Shown: piece by piece, positions 55,035 to 63,721 of the stretch | Layout of the letters: each line of letters starts with the position of its first letter | Position numbering within the stretch: position 1 is the stretch's first letter | Assembly (NCBI RefSeq): GCF_016894385.1 | Contig: NZ_CP069811.1 | Location: 2,270,501-2,334,500, forward strand | Length of the DNA: 64,000 bases | Source of the DNA: Cupriavidus oxalaticus | Lineage (GTDB): Bacteria > Pseudomonadota > Gammaproteobacteria > Burkholderiales > Burkholderiaceae | Direction: 5' to 3' | Program-made: the position numbers and the translations under genes | Notes under the pieces: model-generated | Told to the model about the DNA's origin: nothing | What the model saw: only the letters and a program-made list of their open reading frames with translations | Databases searched by the model: none

Positions 55035-55505
55035 TCAGCCTGCGGGATGGCGTCTCGGCAATCGTTGCAGGCAGCGAAACTTGGCTACCACCTCGTTGCG
55101 CTGGTTATAGGCGCGACGCTCCAGTTCGATCAGGCCGGCGTCAGGGCGCGCGGGGTCGTCGCGCTTGTCCAGCACCTCGCTCTCGACATGGATGGTGTCG
55201 CCGATGAAGACGGGCCGCGTGAAGCGCACGTCGCAGAAGGCAACGGTGCCCGGCACCAGGCCCCGTGCCAGTCCGGCCGCACCGATCCCGCATGCCAGCC
55301 CCAGCAGCAGGATGCTGTTGACTGCACGCATGCCATATGGTGCGGCTTCGGCATACGCCTCGTCCACGTGCAATGGCTCCATGCCATAGGTCAGCGTGCT
55401 GAACAGGAGGCTATCGGCCTCTGAGATGGTCTTGTGGATAGCATGCCGGCAGGCGCTGCCGATGACAAAGTCCTCGAAGTAGCGGCCGGTCGCGGCGTCT
55501 GACAT
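55035..55505 (-). CDS. second MaoC-family acyl-CoA hydratase
   Basis: A 156-residue hot-dog protein, clearly paralogous to the one at 53491-53952: FEDFVIGSACRHAIHKTISE, MEPLHVDEAYAEA and FTRPVFIGDTIHVESEV align block by block. A 166-bp gap with a TTCGC/GCGAA inverted repeat separates it from the CitE-like gene. Its upstream region carries copy B of the 81-bp element also found before an IclR gene. Together the two could be subunits of a heteromeric hydratase or act on different enoyl-CoAs. Confidence 0.88.
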   Translation of the reverse strand: MSDAATGRYFEDFVIGSACRHAIHKTISEADSLLFSTLTYGMEPLHVDEAYAEAAPYGMRAVNSILLLGLACGIGAAGLARGLVPGTVAFCDVRFTRPVFIGDTIHVESEVLDKRDDPARPDAGLIELERRAYNQRNEVVAKFRCLQRLPRRHPAG

Positions 55506-55558
55506 GGGTCCATTCCCTTGAAAGACGGGACTTGCATGTGCATGCCACGACGCAGCAT

Positions 55559-55639
55559 CCCGTCACGCCTCAAGGGTAATCAGCAGGCGGCGAGGCGCCA
55601 AGTTGTGTTCCGCGACACGGCGATTCGCCAACCGCGATC
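55559..55639 (-). promoter_or_regulatory. upstream element, copy B (before the MaoC gene)
   Basis: 76 of 81 positions match copy A at 51314-51394 with no gap, and both lie at nearly the same distance (54 versus 51 bp) from a minus-strand start codon. It contains GGCGA-A-TCGCC. Equal placement argues for a promoter/operator rather than a random duplication. Confidence 0.65.
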
Positions 55640-55662
55640 AGGCATCCGGTATGCCGGTCGGG

Positions 55663-56598
55663 TCAGGATGACCCCGGCCCAGGCTGCTCGGTCAGCTGGC
55701 GGATCAGCGCGCGCGTCGCCGCCGTGACCGCCTTGCCGCGGCGCGTGCCGATGCGCACGCTGCGAGTCGTCCATGGTTCGGGGATCCGTAACACAGTCGA
55801 GCGCGTGCTGGCCTCAAGCGAGACCATGCACTCCGGCAGGATGGTCACGCCAAGGCCCGCCTCAACCAGGCTGCGCGCCGCCTCGGGACCATTGATCGTG
55901 AACTTGGGATGCACCACCCGGCCGATCTCGCGCGCGGCGCGATTGACATCGGACATCAGCGTGGTGTTCGGGTGCATGGCAATGAACGGCTCGCGGATCA
56001 GATCGGCGAAGGCGACCTCTGGCTGCTCGCCCAGCGTGTGGCCATGCGGCACCAGCGCGACCAGTCGGTCGACGCGATACGGCAGGCTGTCCAGCGGCTC
56101 ATCGTCGATATCCGGGCTGACGATATACACCGCGAGGTCGACATCCCCTGCCACCACCGAACGCACCAGGTTGGTATTGGCGTCCTGTTTCAGCTCCAGC
56201 TCGACCAGCGGGAAGTTGCGGGAGAATTCGCCGATCTCGCGTGCCAGGTACTGGATGATGACGGCGCCCGTGGTGCCCACGGTGACATGGCCACGAACGC
56301 CCTCGGAGAATTCGCCGAGTTCCCGGCGCATGTCCTCAAGGTTCTCGAACAGCAGGCGCAGATGGCGCGCCAGGACTTCGCCCGCCGCGCTCGGCGCGAC
56401 GCCGCTGGGATTGCGCTCGAACAACTGCACGCCGGCAATGTCTTCCAGATCCTGGATGCGCTTGGTTGCCGCGGAGGCGGCAATGTTCTCGCGAATGGCA
56501 GCGCGGCGGATCTGGCGCTCTTCCACCACCGTCAGGAACAGCCGCAGGGTGAACAGGTCGACCCGCCGGGTCAGGCCATGCACGCTCAGCGTGCTCAT
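55663..56598 (-). CDS. LysR-family transcriptional regulator
   Basis: A 311-residue LTTR with a winged helix at about 10-75 (AAIRENIAASAATKRIQDLE, an unusual recognition helix with AASAATKR) and a periplasmic-binding-like effector domain beginning GHVTVGTTGAVI. AAGGAG lies 7 nt before the ATG at 56598; the longer frame starts inside the promoter region. It is divergent from the MmgE/PrpD gene, its most likely target. Confidence 0.9.
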   Translation of the reverse strand: MSTLSVHGLTRRVDLFTLRLFLTVVEERQIRRAAIRENIAASAATKRIQDLEDIAGVQLFERNPSGVAPSAAGEVLARHLRLLFENLEDMRRELGEFSEGVRGHVTVGTTGAVIIQYLAREIGEFSRNFPLVELELKQDANTNLVRSVVAGDVDLAVYIVSPDIDDEPLDSLPYRVDRLVALVPHGHTLGEQPEVAFADLIREPFIAMHPNTTLMSDVNRAAREIGRVVHPKFTINGPEAARSLVEAGLGVTILPECMVSLEASTRSTVLRIPEPWTTRSVRIGTRRGKAVTAATRALIRQLTEQPGPGSS

Positions 56599-56859
56599 GG
56601 TGTCTCCTTCAGTGCTGGAACCGGTCTGTCGCCGGGTCAGGCTTCGCATGTTGCGTAGCAGCATCGTGCTGCGTGCCCGCGAATCTCACCGCGAGTATAC
56701 CGTCATGCCTTGCGAGCATGCACGGCTGCCGCGGCCGGGCGGGGGCACGCTTGCGCTCACTGTACGGAACCGGGGCCCGCCTCGGATTGACAGCCCCAAT
56801 GCGTGCGGGGAATCTGGTCACCATGCCAGTGCATGTCGCCATCGACGCGGCACGCACCA

Positions 56860-58299
56860 ATGACACTTTTCCCCGGGAACGCACCTGTGACTACAATCCA
56901 ATCCGATTCCAGTTCGGCGGCCAATTGCCCACCTCTCGAGCAGGCTGTGGTTAACCTGATCCGGGACCTGACCTTCGACCAGCTCGACGCGCCGGCCCAT
57001 GCCGGGGTGAGCCGGCTCATGCGCGACCAGCTCGCCCTGCAGATCGGCACCTCGCAGATGCCATGGTCGCACCAGGTACTCGCGTTCGCCACCGCCCGGC
57101 AACGCCCCGGCCGCAGCCACGTCGCCGCCAGCACAGCCCCCATGAGTGCCGCGGACGCCGCCTTCGTCAATGGCGCCTACGGCCATGGCTTCGAGTACGA
57201 CGATGCGCACGGAGCCAGCGCCAGCCATCCCGGCAGCTGCGTGATTCCCGCGGCGCTCGCGCTCGGCGAGGAATTGGGCTCGACCCTGGAGGAGGTCATC
57301 ACCGCGATCGTGGCCGGCTACGAGGTCTACACCCGGATCGGCGTGCTGGCGGCGCCGGACCTGCTCAAGCGCGGCTATCACCCGCATGCGGTACTGTCCA
57401 GCTTCGGCGCCGCGGCAGTCTCGGCCAAGTTGCGCAAGTTCGATGCGGAAACCACCCTGCACGCGCTCTCCATCGCGCTGAGCCATGCGGCCGGCACCAC
57501 CGAGTACACCTCCACCGGTGGCTCGGTCAAGCGGGTGCACGCCGGCATCGGGACGCGCAGCGGCATGGTCTCGGCCGACATGGCGCAGGCCGGCATCACC
57601 GGGCCGCGCGCCTTCCTGAGCGGCAACAAAGGCTTCTTCCGCACCTTCCTGCAGCGTGGCCCGGGCGATCGGGCCGAGGAGCGGTTCCGCCTCGACCAGC
57701 GGTTCGAGATTGGCACGGTCTGGCTCAAGGCTTACTGCGCCTGCTATTGCACCCATGCGTATATCGACGCAATCGGCCCGTTGGCGGCGCGGCGCGCCGA
57801 CATCGCCGATATCCAGGCCCGCATCCACCCCGCCTTCAACGTGGTGGTCGGCACCGCTAATGCCAACGCGTACGAGCCGAAGAACATCGAGCACGTCCAG
57901 TTCAGCCTGCCAACGCAGATGGCATTCGCCGTGCTCGGCATGGGCAATGGCTACAAGGTGCACCGCGACTACCTGGCCGGCAAGCTCGACATGGACCCCG
58001 TGAAGGAAGTGGCGCGTGGCATCGGCATTACCGAGGCGCCGGAACTCGAGCAGCGCTACCCCGGCAAGTTCGTCGCCGATGTCACCGTGACCTTCCGCGA
58101 TGGCACATCCGAGCACGTATTTGTGGAAGATCCGATCGGTTCCCTGGCGAATCCCATGTCGGAAGCCGAACAGGACGCGAAATTCATGGAGCTGACGGTT
58201 GACGTGCTTGGCGAAGACCGGGCGCAGACGTTGCTGGCGACGCTCAGGAAGATGGATCCGCGCATCAAAGCCGCAGACCTGATGGCCTTGACGCACTGA
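56860..58299 (+). CDS. MmgE/PrpD-family protein
   Basis: About 479 residues of the MmgE/PrpD fold, which includes 2-methylcitrate dehydratase, cis-aconitate decarboxylase and iminodisuccinate epimerase. Typical blocks are NGAYGHGFEYDDAHGASASH near residue 100, HPHAVLSSFGAAAVSAKL near 180 and KAYCACYCTHAYIDAI near 300, which replaces the usual KxYPxCxxTH. A GTG at 56887 with GGGA upstream is an alternative start. The LysR gene is divergent. The substrate is unknown; a tricarboxylate or branched dicarboxylate fits the neighbourhood. Confidence 0.88.
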   Translation: MTLFPGNAPVTTIQSDSSSAANCPPLEQAVVNLIRDLTFDQLDAPAHAGVSRLMRDQLALQIGTSQMPWSHQVLAFATARQRPGRSHVAASTAPMSAADAAFVNGAYGHGFEYDDAHGASASHPGSCVIPAALALGEELGSTLEEVITAIVAGYEVYTRIGVLAAPDLLKRGYHPHAVLSSFGAAAVSAKLRKFDAETTLHALSIALSHAAGTTEYTSTGGSVKRVHAGIGTRSGMVSADMAQAGITGPRAFLSGNKGFFRTFLQRGPGDRAEERFRLDQRFEIGTVWLKAYCACYCTHAYIDAIGPLAARRADIADIQARIHPAFNVVVGTANANAYEPKNIEHVQFSLPTQMAFAVLGMGNGYKVHRDYLAGKLDMDPVKEVARGIGITEAPELEQRYPGKFVADVTVTFRDGTSEHVFVEDPIGSLANPMSEAEQDAKFMELTVDVLGEDRAQTLLATLRKMDPRIKAADLMALTH

Positions 58300-58314
58300 G
58301 TTTCGGATAGAGCA

Positions 58315-58340
58315 AGCGAGCCGACCGGGCTCGGCTCGCT
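58315..58340 (+). terminator. hairpin after the MmgE/PrpD gene
   Basis: AGCGAGCCGA (58315-58324) and TCGGCTCGCT (58331-58340) form a perfect 10-bp stem with a 6-nt loop, but only CTCCTTG follows. A second hairpin, GGCCGGCT-TTC-AGCCGGCC, overlaps the stop of the convergent Bug gene near 58361-58379. Together they probably end both transcripts. Confidence 0.6.
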
Positions 58341-58369
58341 CTCCTTGTCGGAGACTTATCGGCCGGCTT

Positions 58370-59353
58370 TCAGCCGGCCTTTGCCTTGGCCTGCGTCAGG
58401 GCTACCAGCTTTTTCCACCGTTCCAGTTCAGCCGGCGCACTGGCGCGAACCGCAGCGGCATCCGCGATATCGACCTCCAGGCCCTGCCCGATGCAGTAGG
58501 ACTTGAACGCGGGCGTCGCAGCCGCCGCGGTCATTGCCCTGGACAGTTGCGTGACGATGGCAGGCGGCGTGCCCCGTGGCGCCATGACCCAGATCGGCGA
58601 GACCAGTTCATAGGCTTTCAGGCCGGCCTCGTCCATCGTCACGACATCCGGAAGCTGGCTCGAACGCTGCAGGCTGGTGACTGCCAGCACGCGCAATCGT
58701 CCCCCCTTGACCAGCGCCAGCGACGAGGCCACGCCCCCGAAGCCAACGTCGACCTGCCCGCTCGCCGTATCGACCGCGACCTGCGCCGGGCCCTTGTACG
58801 GGACGTGGGTCATCTCAATGCCGGCCATGCTGCTCATCAGCGCCGCCGCCATGTGCGACGTGGTGCCATTTCCCGAAGACCCGAAGGACACGCCCCCGGG
58901 CTTGCGCTTCGCCGCCGCGATAACCTCCTGGACCGTGCGGAACCGCGAATTGGCCGCAGTAGTCAGCAGCAGCGCCGACATGCCCAGCCGCGCGACCGGC
59001 TCGAAGTCCCTGACCGCATCGTATGGCGTCTTCTCGACCCACTGGTTCGAATAGTGCGCGGCGTACGTGCACAGCAGCGTGTAGCCGTCCGGTGCCGCCT
59101 TGGCGACGAAGTCCGTGCCGATCATCCCGCTCGCGCCAAGGCGGTTCTCCACGACAAAGGCAGAGCCCAAGGCCTTCGTCAGCTCGGCGCTCATATAGCG
59201 CGCCACGACATCACTGCCCGAGCCAGGGCTGACGGGTACGATGATTCGCACCGGGTGGGAGGGGTAGGCCTGGGCGAGAACCGAAGCCGGGAACGATGCC
59301 GGCATAGCCGCCAGCGCCGGCAGCGACTGAAGGAAGGTGCGGCGCCTGATCAT
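58370..59353 (-). CDS. Bug/TctC-family periplasmic receptor
   Basis: A 327-residue protein with an export signal beginning MIRRRTFLQSLPALAAM (a Tat-like RRRTFLQ motif) and cleavage near SVLA-QAYPS. It has the Bug core YPSHPVRIIVPVSPGSGSD, the GASGMIGTD loop and YAAHYSNQWVEKTPYDAV. It is closely similar along its length to the Bug protein at 62658-63623. TGGAG precedes the ATG at 59353, which overlaps the CaiB stop by 4 bp, so receptor and CoA-transferase are translationally coupled. Confidence 0.93.
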   Translation of the reverse strand: MIRRRTFLQSLPALAAMPASFPASVLAQAYPSHPVRIIVPVSPGSGSDVVARYMSAELTKALGSAFVVENRLGASGMIGTDFVAKAAPDGYTLLCTYAAHYSNQWVEKTPYDAVRDFEPVARLGMSALLLTTAANSRFRTVQEVIAAAKRKPGGVSFGSSGNGTTSHMAAALMSSMAGIEMTHVPYKGPAQVAVDTASGQVDVGFGGVASSLALVKGGRLRVLAVTSLQRSSQLPDVVTMDEAGLKAYELVSPIWVMAPRGTPPAIVTQLSRAMTAAAATPAFKSYCIGQGLEVDIADAAAVRASAPAELERWKKLVALTQAKAKAG

Positions 59354-60510
59354 TGCGTTGCTCCATTCTGGATGCGGCCGGCGGCCGCCAGGTTGGCAAG
59401 CTGCTCCCTGGTCAGCCATTCAGCCAGTGCCAGGGCGGCATTCTCCGGGGTGGCCGCGGCCGGAGGAACCGGATCGGCGGCGCGCGTACGCGAAAAGCGC
59501 GGCGCCGGGCGCGGCTGCATCACGCCATCCACCTCGACAAAGGTGCCGCGTGCCTTCAGGTGCGGATGTTCAAAGGCCTCTTCCTGGTCGAGCACGGGCG
59601 CAAAGCACACGTCGCTGCCTTCGAGCAGCTCCGTCCACTGCGCACGGGTTCGCGTCTTGAACTGCGCAGCAAACAAGCGGCGAGCGGCCGGCCAGTCGGC
59701 GCGGTCTGCCTGCTTACCCAGCGCGGACGGGTCCAGCTCCAGTCGTTCGAGGAGCTGCTGGTAGAACTTGGCCTCGATCGGGCCGATCGATATGTACTTG
59801 CCATCGGCGCATTCGTAGACATCGTAGAATGGCGCCCCCGAATCCAGCAGGTTGGTGCCTCGCTCCGATCCGGTCAGGCCGGCCGCGCGCAGCCCGGTAT
59901 GTACCGTCAGCAGCGACGCCACGCCATCGACAATTGCCGCGTCGACGACCTGCCCCTTGCCGGAGGCACGCGCCTCCAGGATGGCGCTCACGATGCCAAG
60001 TGCGGCATAGACCGAGCCGCCGGCATAGTCGCCAACGACATTGAGCGGTACCGTCGGCGGCTCGCCCTCACGCCCGATCGCATTGAGCAGTCCGGTGATC
60101 GCGATGTAGTTGATATCGTGCCCGGCCGTCTGGGCCAGCGGGCCATCCTGGCCCCAGCCGGTCAGCCTGCCGTACACCAGTCTCGGATTGCGCGCGAGGC
60201 ATGCATCAGGCCCCAATCCGAGCCGCTCGGTGACACCGGGGCGGAATCCCTCGATCAGTGCGTCCGCCTTGTCGATCAGCGTGCGAACCAGTTCCAGCTC
60301 GGCCGGATCCTTCAGATCGACCTGGATCGACTTTCGGTTGCGCAACACCAGATCAAACTGCAGCGGCCGTGACAGGCCCAGCCCCGATGGCTCTTTCCGG
60401 TCGACGCGAATGATCGTCGCGCCGAGGTCTGCAAGCAACATGGCGCAAAAGGGAGCCGGCCCGATGCCCGCCAGCTCCACGATGCGCACTCCAGCAAGTG
60501 GTCCCACCAT
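59350..60510 (-). CDS. CaiB/BaiF family III CoA-transferase, AMACR-like
   Basis: A 386-residue enzyme. The opening GPLAGVRIVELAGIGPAPFC and LLADLGATIIRVDRKEP are typical of family III. The catalytic pair reads GHDINYIAITGLL and NVVGDYAGGSVYAALG, i.e. the His and Asp of alpha-methylacyl-CoA racemases rather than only the CaiB Asp. It could therefore epimerise a 2-methyl-branched acyl-CoA, or transfer CoA to an imported acid. It is coupled to the downstream Bug receptor by an ATGA overlap. The promoter region contains a long inverted repeat shared with the divergent Bug gene. Confidence 0.92.
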   Translation of the reverse strand: MVGPLAGVRIVELAGIGPAPFCAMLLADLGATIIRVDRKEPSGLGLSRPLQFDLVLRNRKSIQVDLKDPAELELVRTLIDKADALIEGFRPGVTERLGLGPDACLARNPRLVYGRLTGWGQDGPLAQTAGHDINYIAITGLLNAIGREGEPPTVPLNVVGDYAGGSVYAALGIVSAILEARASGKGQVVDAAIVDGVASLLTVHTGLRAAGLTGSERGTNLLDSGAPFYDVYECADGKYISIGPIEAKFYQQLLERLELDPSALGKQADRADWPAARRLFAAQFKTRTRAQWTELLEGSDVCFAPVLDQEEAFEHPHLKARGTFVEVDGVMQPRPAPRFSRTRAADPVPPAAATPENAALALAEWLTREQLANLAAAGRIQNGATQ

Positions 60511-60573
60511 TGTCTCCTGATAGCTATGCCCGGTCGATCGTGCGCGCCTTCCCCCCAGAACTCAACTCGCCTG

Positions 60574-60641
60574 CCCATGCCGTTCCGTGCTTTGAGAGGA
60601 GGACCCTGCATCAGCGCTCAAAGCACGGAACGGTTCATGGG
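60574..60641. promoter_or_regulatory. long inverted repeat between divergent CaiB and Bug genes
   Basis: A 17-bp perfect inverted repeat (60580-60596 with 60617-60633) is extended by CCCATG/CATGGG after a 2-nt bulge, giving 23 paired bases around a 20-bp spacer that contains AGGAGG. It lies 64 bp from the CaiB start and 59 bp from the Bug start. It is likely a double operator for divergent control, or a strong mRNA hairpin in the Bug leader. Confidence 0.6.
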
Positions 60642-60699
60642 CGACGATTGCCCAGCACACCGGCCGCGCCTATCTTCGAGGCATAAGAGAGGAGACATC

Positions 60700-61671
60700 A
60701 TGTTCAGCAGAAGGCATTTCCTGAAATCACTGGCGTCACTAGGGGCCGTTGCCTGCGCGCCGTCGGCGTTTGCGCAGCAATTTCCGTCGCGGCCGATTCG
60801 AATTGTGGTCCCGGCCTCCCCAGGCACGGCGGTCGACATTACGGCACGCTTTGTTGCCGAGGCACTGGCAAAGAACCTCAAAACCCCGGTCATGGTGGAC
60901 AACCGGGCTGGCGCCGGCGGGCTCATCGGCACGGACGCGGTCGCCAAGGCTCCCGGGGACGGCTACACGCTGCTGTTCGCCGGTGTTCCCCACCTGACCA
61001 CGCGGTGGTTTGCCGAGGGTCCGGTCACCTTCGATCCGGTCAAGGACTTCGTGCCGATTGCCAGGGTGAGCAGTTCCGCGCTGGGCATCGTAGTCAAGGC
61101 CGACTCGCCTTACAAGACCCTGAGCGACCTGGTCGCGGCAATGAAGCGCAAGCCGGGCGAGATCACGTACTCATCCGGGGGAGCGGGCAGCACCTCTCAT
61201 CTCTGCTCCGTCATGCTGAACGACCTGACGAAAACGCGCGCAAGGCATATCCCTTACAAGGGCAACGGCCCGGCCGTGACCGACGTCATTGCCGGCCAGG
61301 TGGACTTTACATGCCAGGGCGCACCCAGCGTGGTGCCGATGATCAAGGCGGGCAAGCTGCGCGGTCTCGCCGTCACGAGCGCCGGGCGGTGGGGTGAGAT
61401 CCCCGATGTCCCGACCTCGGCGCAAGCGGGGGTTGCGGGCTACCAGGTCGCGTCGTGGATCGGCGCCCTCGCCCCCGTTGGGACGCCGGCCCCCATCGTC
61501 CAGCGCCTGTCCGACGAACTGGTGCGGATCGCTCAGTCGCCCGCGTTCAAGGCGTTCTGCGCTCATCAGTCGATGTACGTTGATATCGCGGATCGCCGCC
61601 AGTTCCTGGCTGATTTGCCGAAGGAGGATGCGCACTGGAAGCGCATCGCGCAACTGTCGAAGGAATCCTGA
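60700..61671 (+). CDS. Bug/TctC-family periplasmic receptor
   Basis: A 323-residue protein. The signal begins MFSRRHFLKSLASLGAVACA (Tat-like SRRHFLK motif) with cleavage near AFA-QQFPS. The family blocks are FPSRPIRIVVPASPGTAVD and the GAGGLIGTDAVAK loop. It is less similar to the other two nearby Bug proteins than they are to each other. GAGAGGAGACATC precedes the ATG at 60700; the upstream frame extension crosses the inverted repeat and is unlikely. It is divergent from the CaiB-Bug pair. Confidence 0.92.
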   Translation: MFSRRHFLKSLASLGAVACAPSAFAQQFPSRPIRIVVPASPGTAVDITARFVAEALAKNLKTPVMVDNRAGAGGLIGTDAVAKAPGDGYTLLFAGVPHLTTRWFAEGPVTFDPVKDFVPIARVSSSALGIVVKADSPYKTLSDLVAAMKRKPGEITYSSGGAGSTSHLCSVMLNDLTKTRARHIPYKGNGPAVTDVIAGQVDFTCQGAPSVVPMIKAGKLRGLAVTSAGRWGEIPDVPTSAQAGVAGYQVASWIGALAPVGTPAPIVQRLSDELVRIAQSPAFKAFCAHQSMYVDIADRRQFLADLPKEDAHWKRIAQLSKES

Positions 61672-61918
61672 GTTCGCTGGCTTACCAAGCGTCTTACCAG
61701 CTTACCTACCAGAGCAGCGCGCAGTGAGCCAAGGGGTGACATGTCCAGAGCCGCGGGACGTAAATTGCAGCCCTCTTCCAGGCCTGACCGTGCTCCAGTC
61801 CGGCCGCGCGGCGGGCTCCCACAAACGTTAGGTAGATTTTGCACGCCCGATGAAGTAACGTCCGTGGGGAGAAATCTCCGCAACCCTGCCAGGAATCCGG
61901 CTCCGGCCCTCATAAATC

Positions 61919-62566
61919 ATGACAAAACGCCAGGCCAACGCCACCACTGTGGACACCCGCGAGAAGCTGATGCGCCTGGCGGCGCGCGCCTTTGGCACGC
62001 AAGGCTATGCCGCCACGACCATGCGCGGGATCGCCGACCAGGCCGGCATTGAAGCGGCCAGCATCTACTATCACTTCTCCTCGAAGGAAGAGTTGCTGGA
62101 TGCGGTGATGGAACACGGCGCCCAAAGCATCTTTGCGCACACACAGGCGCGCATCGCGGCGCTCCCGCCTGGCGCCGACGCCGAGCAGCGCTTCCGCGCC
62201 GGCCTGCTCGGCCTCTTCAGCGCGATGATCAAGTACGGCGACTACACCCTGGCGCATGGGCGCCAGCTGGCCGAGTTGCCGGACAAGGTGCGCGAGCGCC
62301 ATCTCAGGCGACGGGCCCAGCATCAGACGTTCTGGAGCGGCATGCTGGAAGACCTGCGCACCGAAGGACACCTGCGCGAGGACATCGACATCGCCCTGTG
62401 CCGCGTGTTCGTCCTGAGCACGATGACTTCAGTGCAGACCTGGTTCAACCCGAAGAAGGGTTCGCCCGAAAAGGTGATCGACGAACTCTGCGCGATCCTG
62501 TTTGAAGGCGTCCGGCCCAGGCAGGTGCGCAAGCCGGCGCGACGGGCGCAGGCCGTGGCTTCGTGA
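61919..62566 (+). CDS. TetR-family transcriptional regulator
   Basis: A 215-residue regulator with an N-terminal helix-turn-helix (about 12-60: LMRLAARAFGTQGYAATTMR, then IADQAGIEAASIYYHFSSKE) and a helical ligand domain with a C-terminal TSVQTWFNPKKGSPEKVIDE typical of fatty-acid/acyl-CoA-responsive TetR proteins. No strong Shine-Dalgarno sequence precedes the ATG. It sits between the two Bug-CaiB modules and may regulate them. The 247-bp gap before it holds an ACGTTA/TAACGT pair but no gene. Confidence 0.9.
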   Translation: MTKRQANATTVDTREKLMRLAARAFGTQGYAATTMRGIADQAGIEAASIYYHFSSKEELLDAVMEHGAQSIFAHTQARIAALPPGADAEQRFRAGLLGLFSAMIKYGDYTLAHGRQLAELPDKVRERHLRRRAQHQTFWSGMLEDLRTEGHLREDIDIALCRVFVLSTMTSVQTWFNPKKGSPEKVIDELCAILFEGVRPRQVRKPARRAQAVAS

Positions 62567-62657
62567 ACCAATGCTGCAGCAGCACCTCCCGATCGCGAAC
62601 CGGATCCCCCTCCCCGGCATTCAGCGAGGGTAGATAGCCCTCAGCATGCAGGCGTTG

Positions 62658-63623
62658 TCATCCTGCCTTCGCCTGAGACAGCGCCACCAGCTTCTTCCAG
62701 CGCTCAAGTTCGGCCGCCGCATTGGCGCGGGCCTTGGCAGCGTCCTGGATGTCGACCTCCAGCCCCTGGCTGGTGCAGAACGCCTTGAAGGCCGGCGCCG
62801 CGGCGGCTTTAGTCATGGCGTCGGACAACTGCGTGATGATTGCCTGCGGCGTGCCGCGGCGGACAAATGCCCAGATCGGGGTGACCAGTTCATAGCCCTT
62901 CAAGCCAGCCTCGTCCAGGGTGGGCGCGTCGGGGAAATAGGTCGACCGCTGCTTGCTGGTCACGGCCAGCACTCGCAAACGCCCCGCCTTCACCAGCGGC
63001 AGCGACGTGGCCACGCCGCCGAAGCCGGCATCCAGCTGTCCGCCCGCCACATCGATTGCGACCTGCGCCGGCGCCTTGTATGCAATGTGGTTCATCCGGA
63101 TCCCAGCCATATTGCTCATCAGCGCCGCCGCCATCTGCGGCGTGGTGCCATTGCCGGGTGAGCCATAGGACAGCCCGTCCGGCTTGCGTTTCGCGGCGGT
63201 AATGAGATCTCGCACCGTTTGCAACGGTGAGTTAGCCGCAGTGACCAGCACCATCGCCGAGGTCGCCAGGCGGGCGATCGGCTCGAAGTCGGCGACCGCG
63301 TCATACGGCGTCCTCTCCACGAACTGGTTCGAGTAGTGCGCCGCGTAGTTGAACAGGATCGTATAGCCGTCGGCGGGTGCCTTTGCTACCAGATCTGTGC
63401 CGATGATCCCGCTGGCTCCCATGCGGTTCTCGACGACGAACGATCCGCCCATGGCCTTTGCCAACTCCGAGCTCATGTAGCGCGCAACGACGTCGGTACC
63501 GGAGCCAGGGCTCAGCGGCACGATAAAGCGGACCGGGTGGGACGGGTAGGCCTGCGCAAGCGCCGACAACGGTAGCGTTGCCAGCGCGGGCAGCAACTGC
63601 AGGCAGCTACGGCGTGAAATCAT
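62658..63623 (-). CDS. Bug/TctC-family periplasmic receptor, duplicate of 58370-59353
   Basis: A 321-residue protein with signal MISRRSCLQLLPALATLPL and cleavage near ALA-QAYPS. From YPSHPVRFIVPLSPGSGTD to the final LERWKKLVALSQAKAG it aligns with the Bug protein at 58370 without visible gaps, and most positions are identical, so they are recent duplicates. Here too the CoA-transferase gene lies upstream on the same strand, but separated by about 100 bp with a REP hairpin rather than overlapping. Confidence 0.92.
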   Translation of the reverse strand: MISRRSCLQLLPALATLPLSALAQAYPSHPVRFIVPLSPGSGTDVVARYMSSELAKAMGGSFVVENRMGASGIIGTDLVAKAPADGYTILFNYAAHYSNQFVERTPYDAVADFEPIARLATSAMVLVTAANSPLQTVRDLITAAKRKPDGLSYGSPGNGTTPQMAAALMSNMAGIRMNHIAYKAPAQVAIDVAGGQLDAGFGGVATSLPLVKAGRLRVLAVTSKQRSTYFPDAPTLDEAGLKGYELVTPIWAFVRRGTPQAIITQLSDAMTKAAAAPAFKAFCTSQGLEVDIQDAAKARANAAAELERWKKLVALSQAKAG

Positions 63624-63664
63624 TACATTTTCTCCTGTTGAATCAGGCCGGTGACTGCGGTTTG

Positions 63665-63693
63665 CTCCCCTCTCCCACTTCGCGGGAGAAGGG
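63665..63693. repeat. REP-like hairpin between CaiB and Bug genes
   Basis: CCCCTCTCCC-ACTTCG-CGGGAGAAGGG, a decayed member of the family found near livK. It is preceded by GCGGTTTGCT, as before the copy at 26766. Confidence 0.75.
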
Positions 63694-63721
63694 ATCAGAC
63701 GATCAGCCGGCCGGGCAATGG

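Noticed and set aside
51314..55639. Composite transposon bounded by direct repeats
   Set aside because: The two 81-bp copies are in the same orientation and at the same distance from start codons, with no transposase or target duplication; shared promoter elements explain them better.
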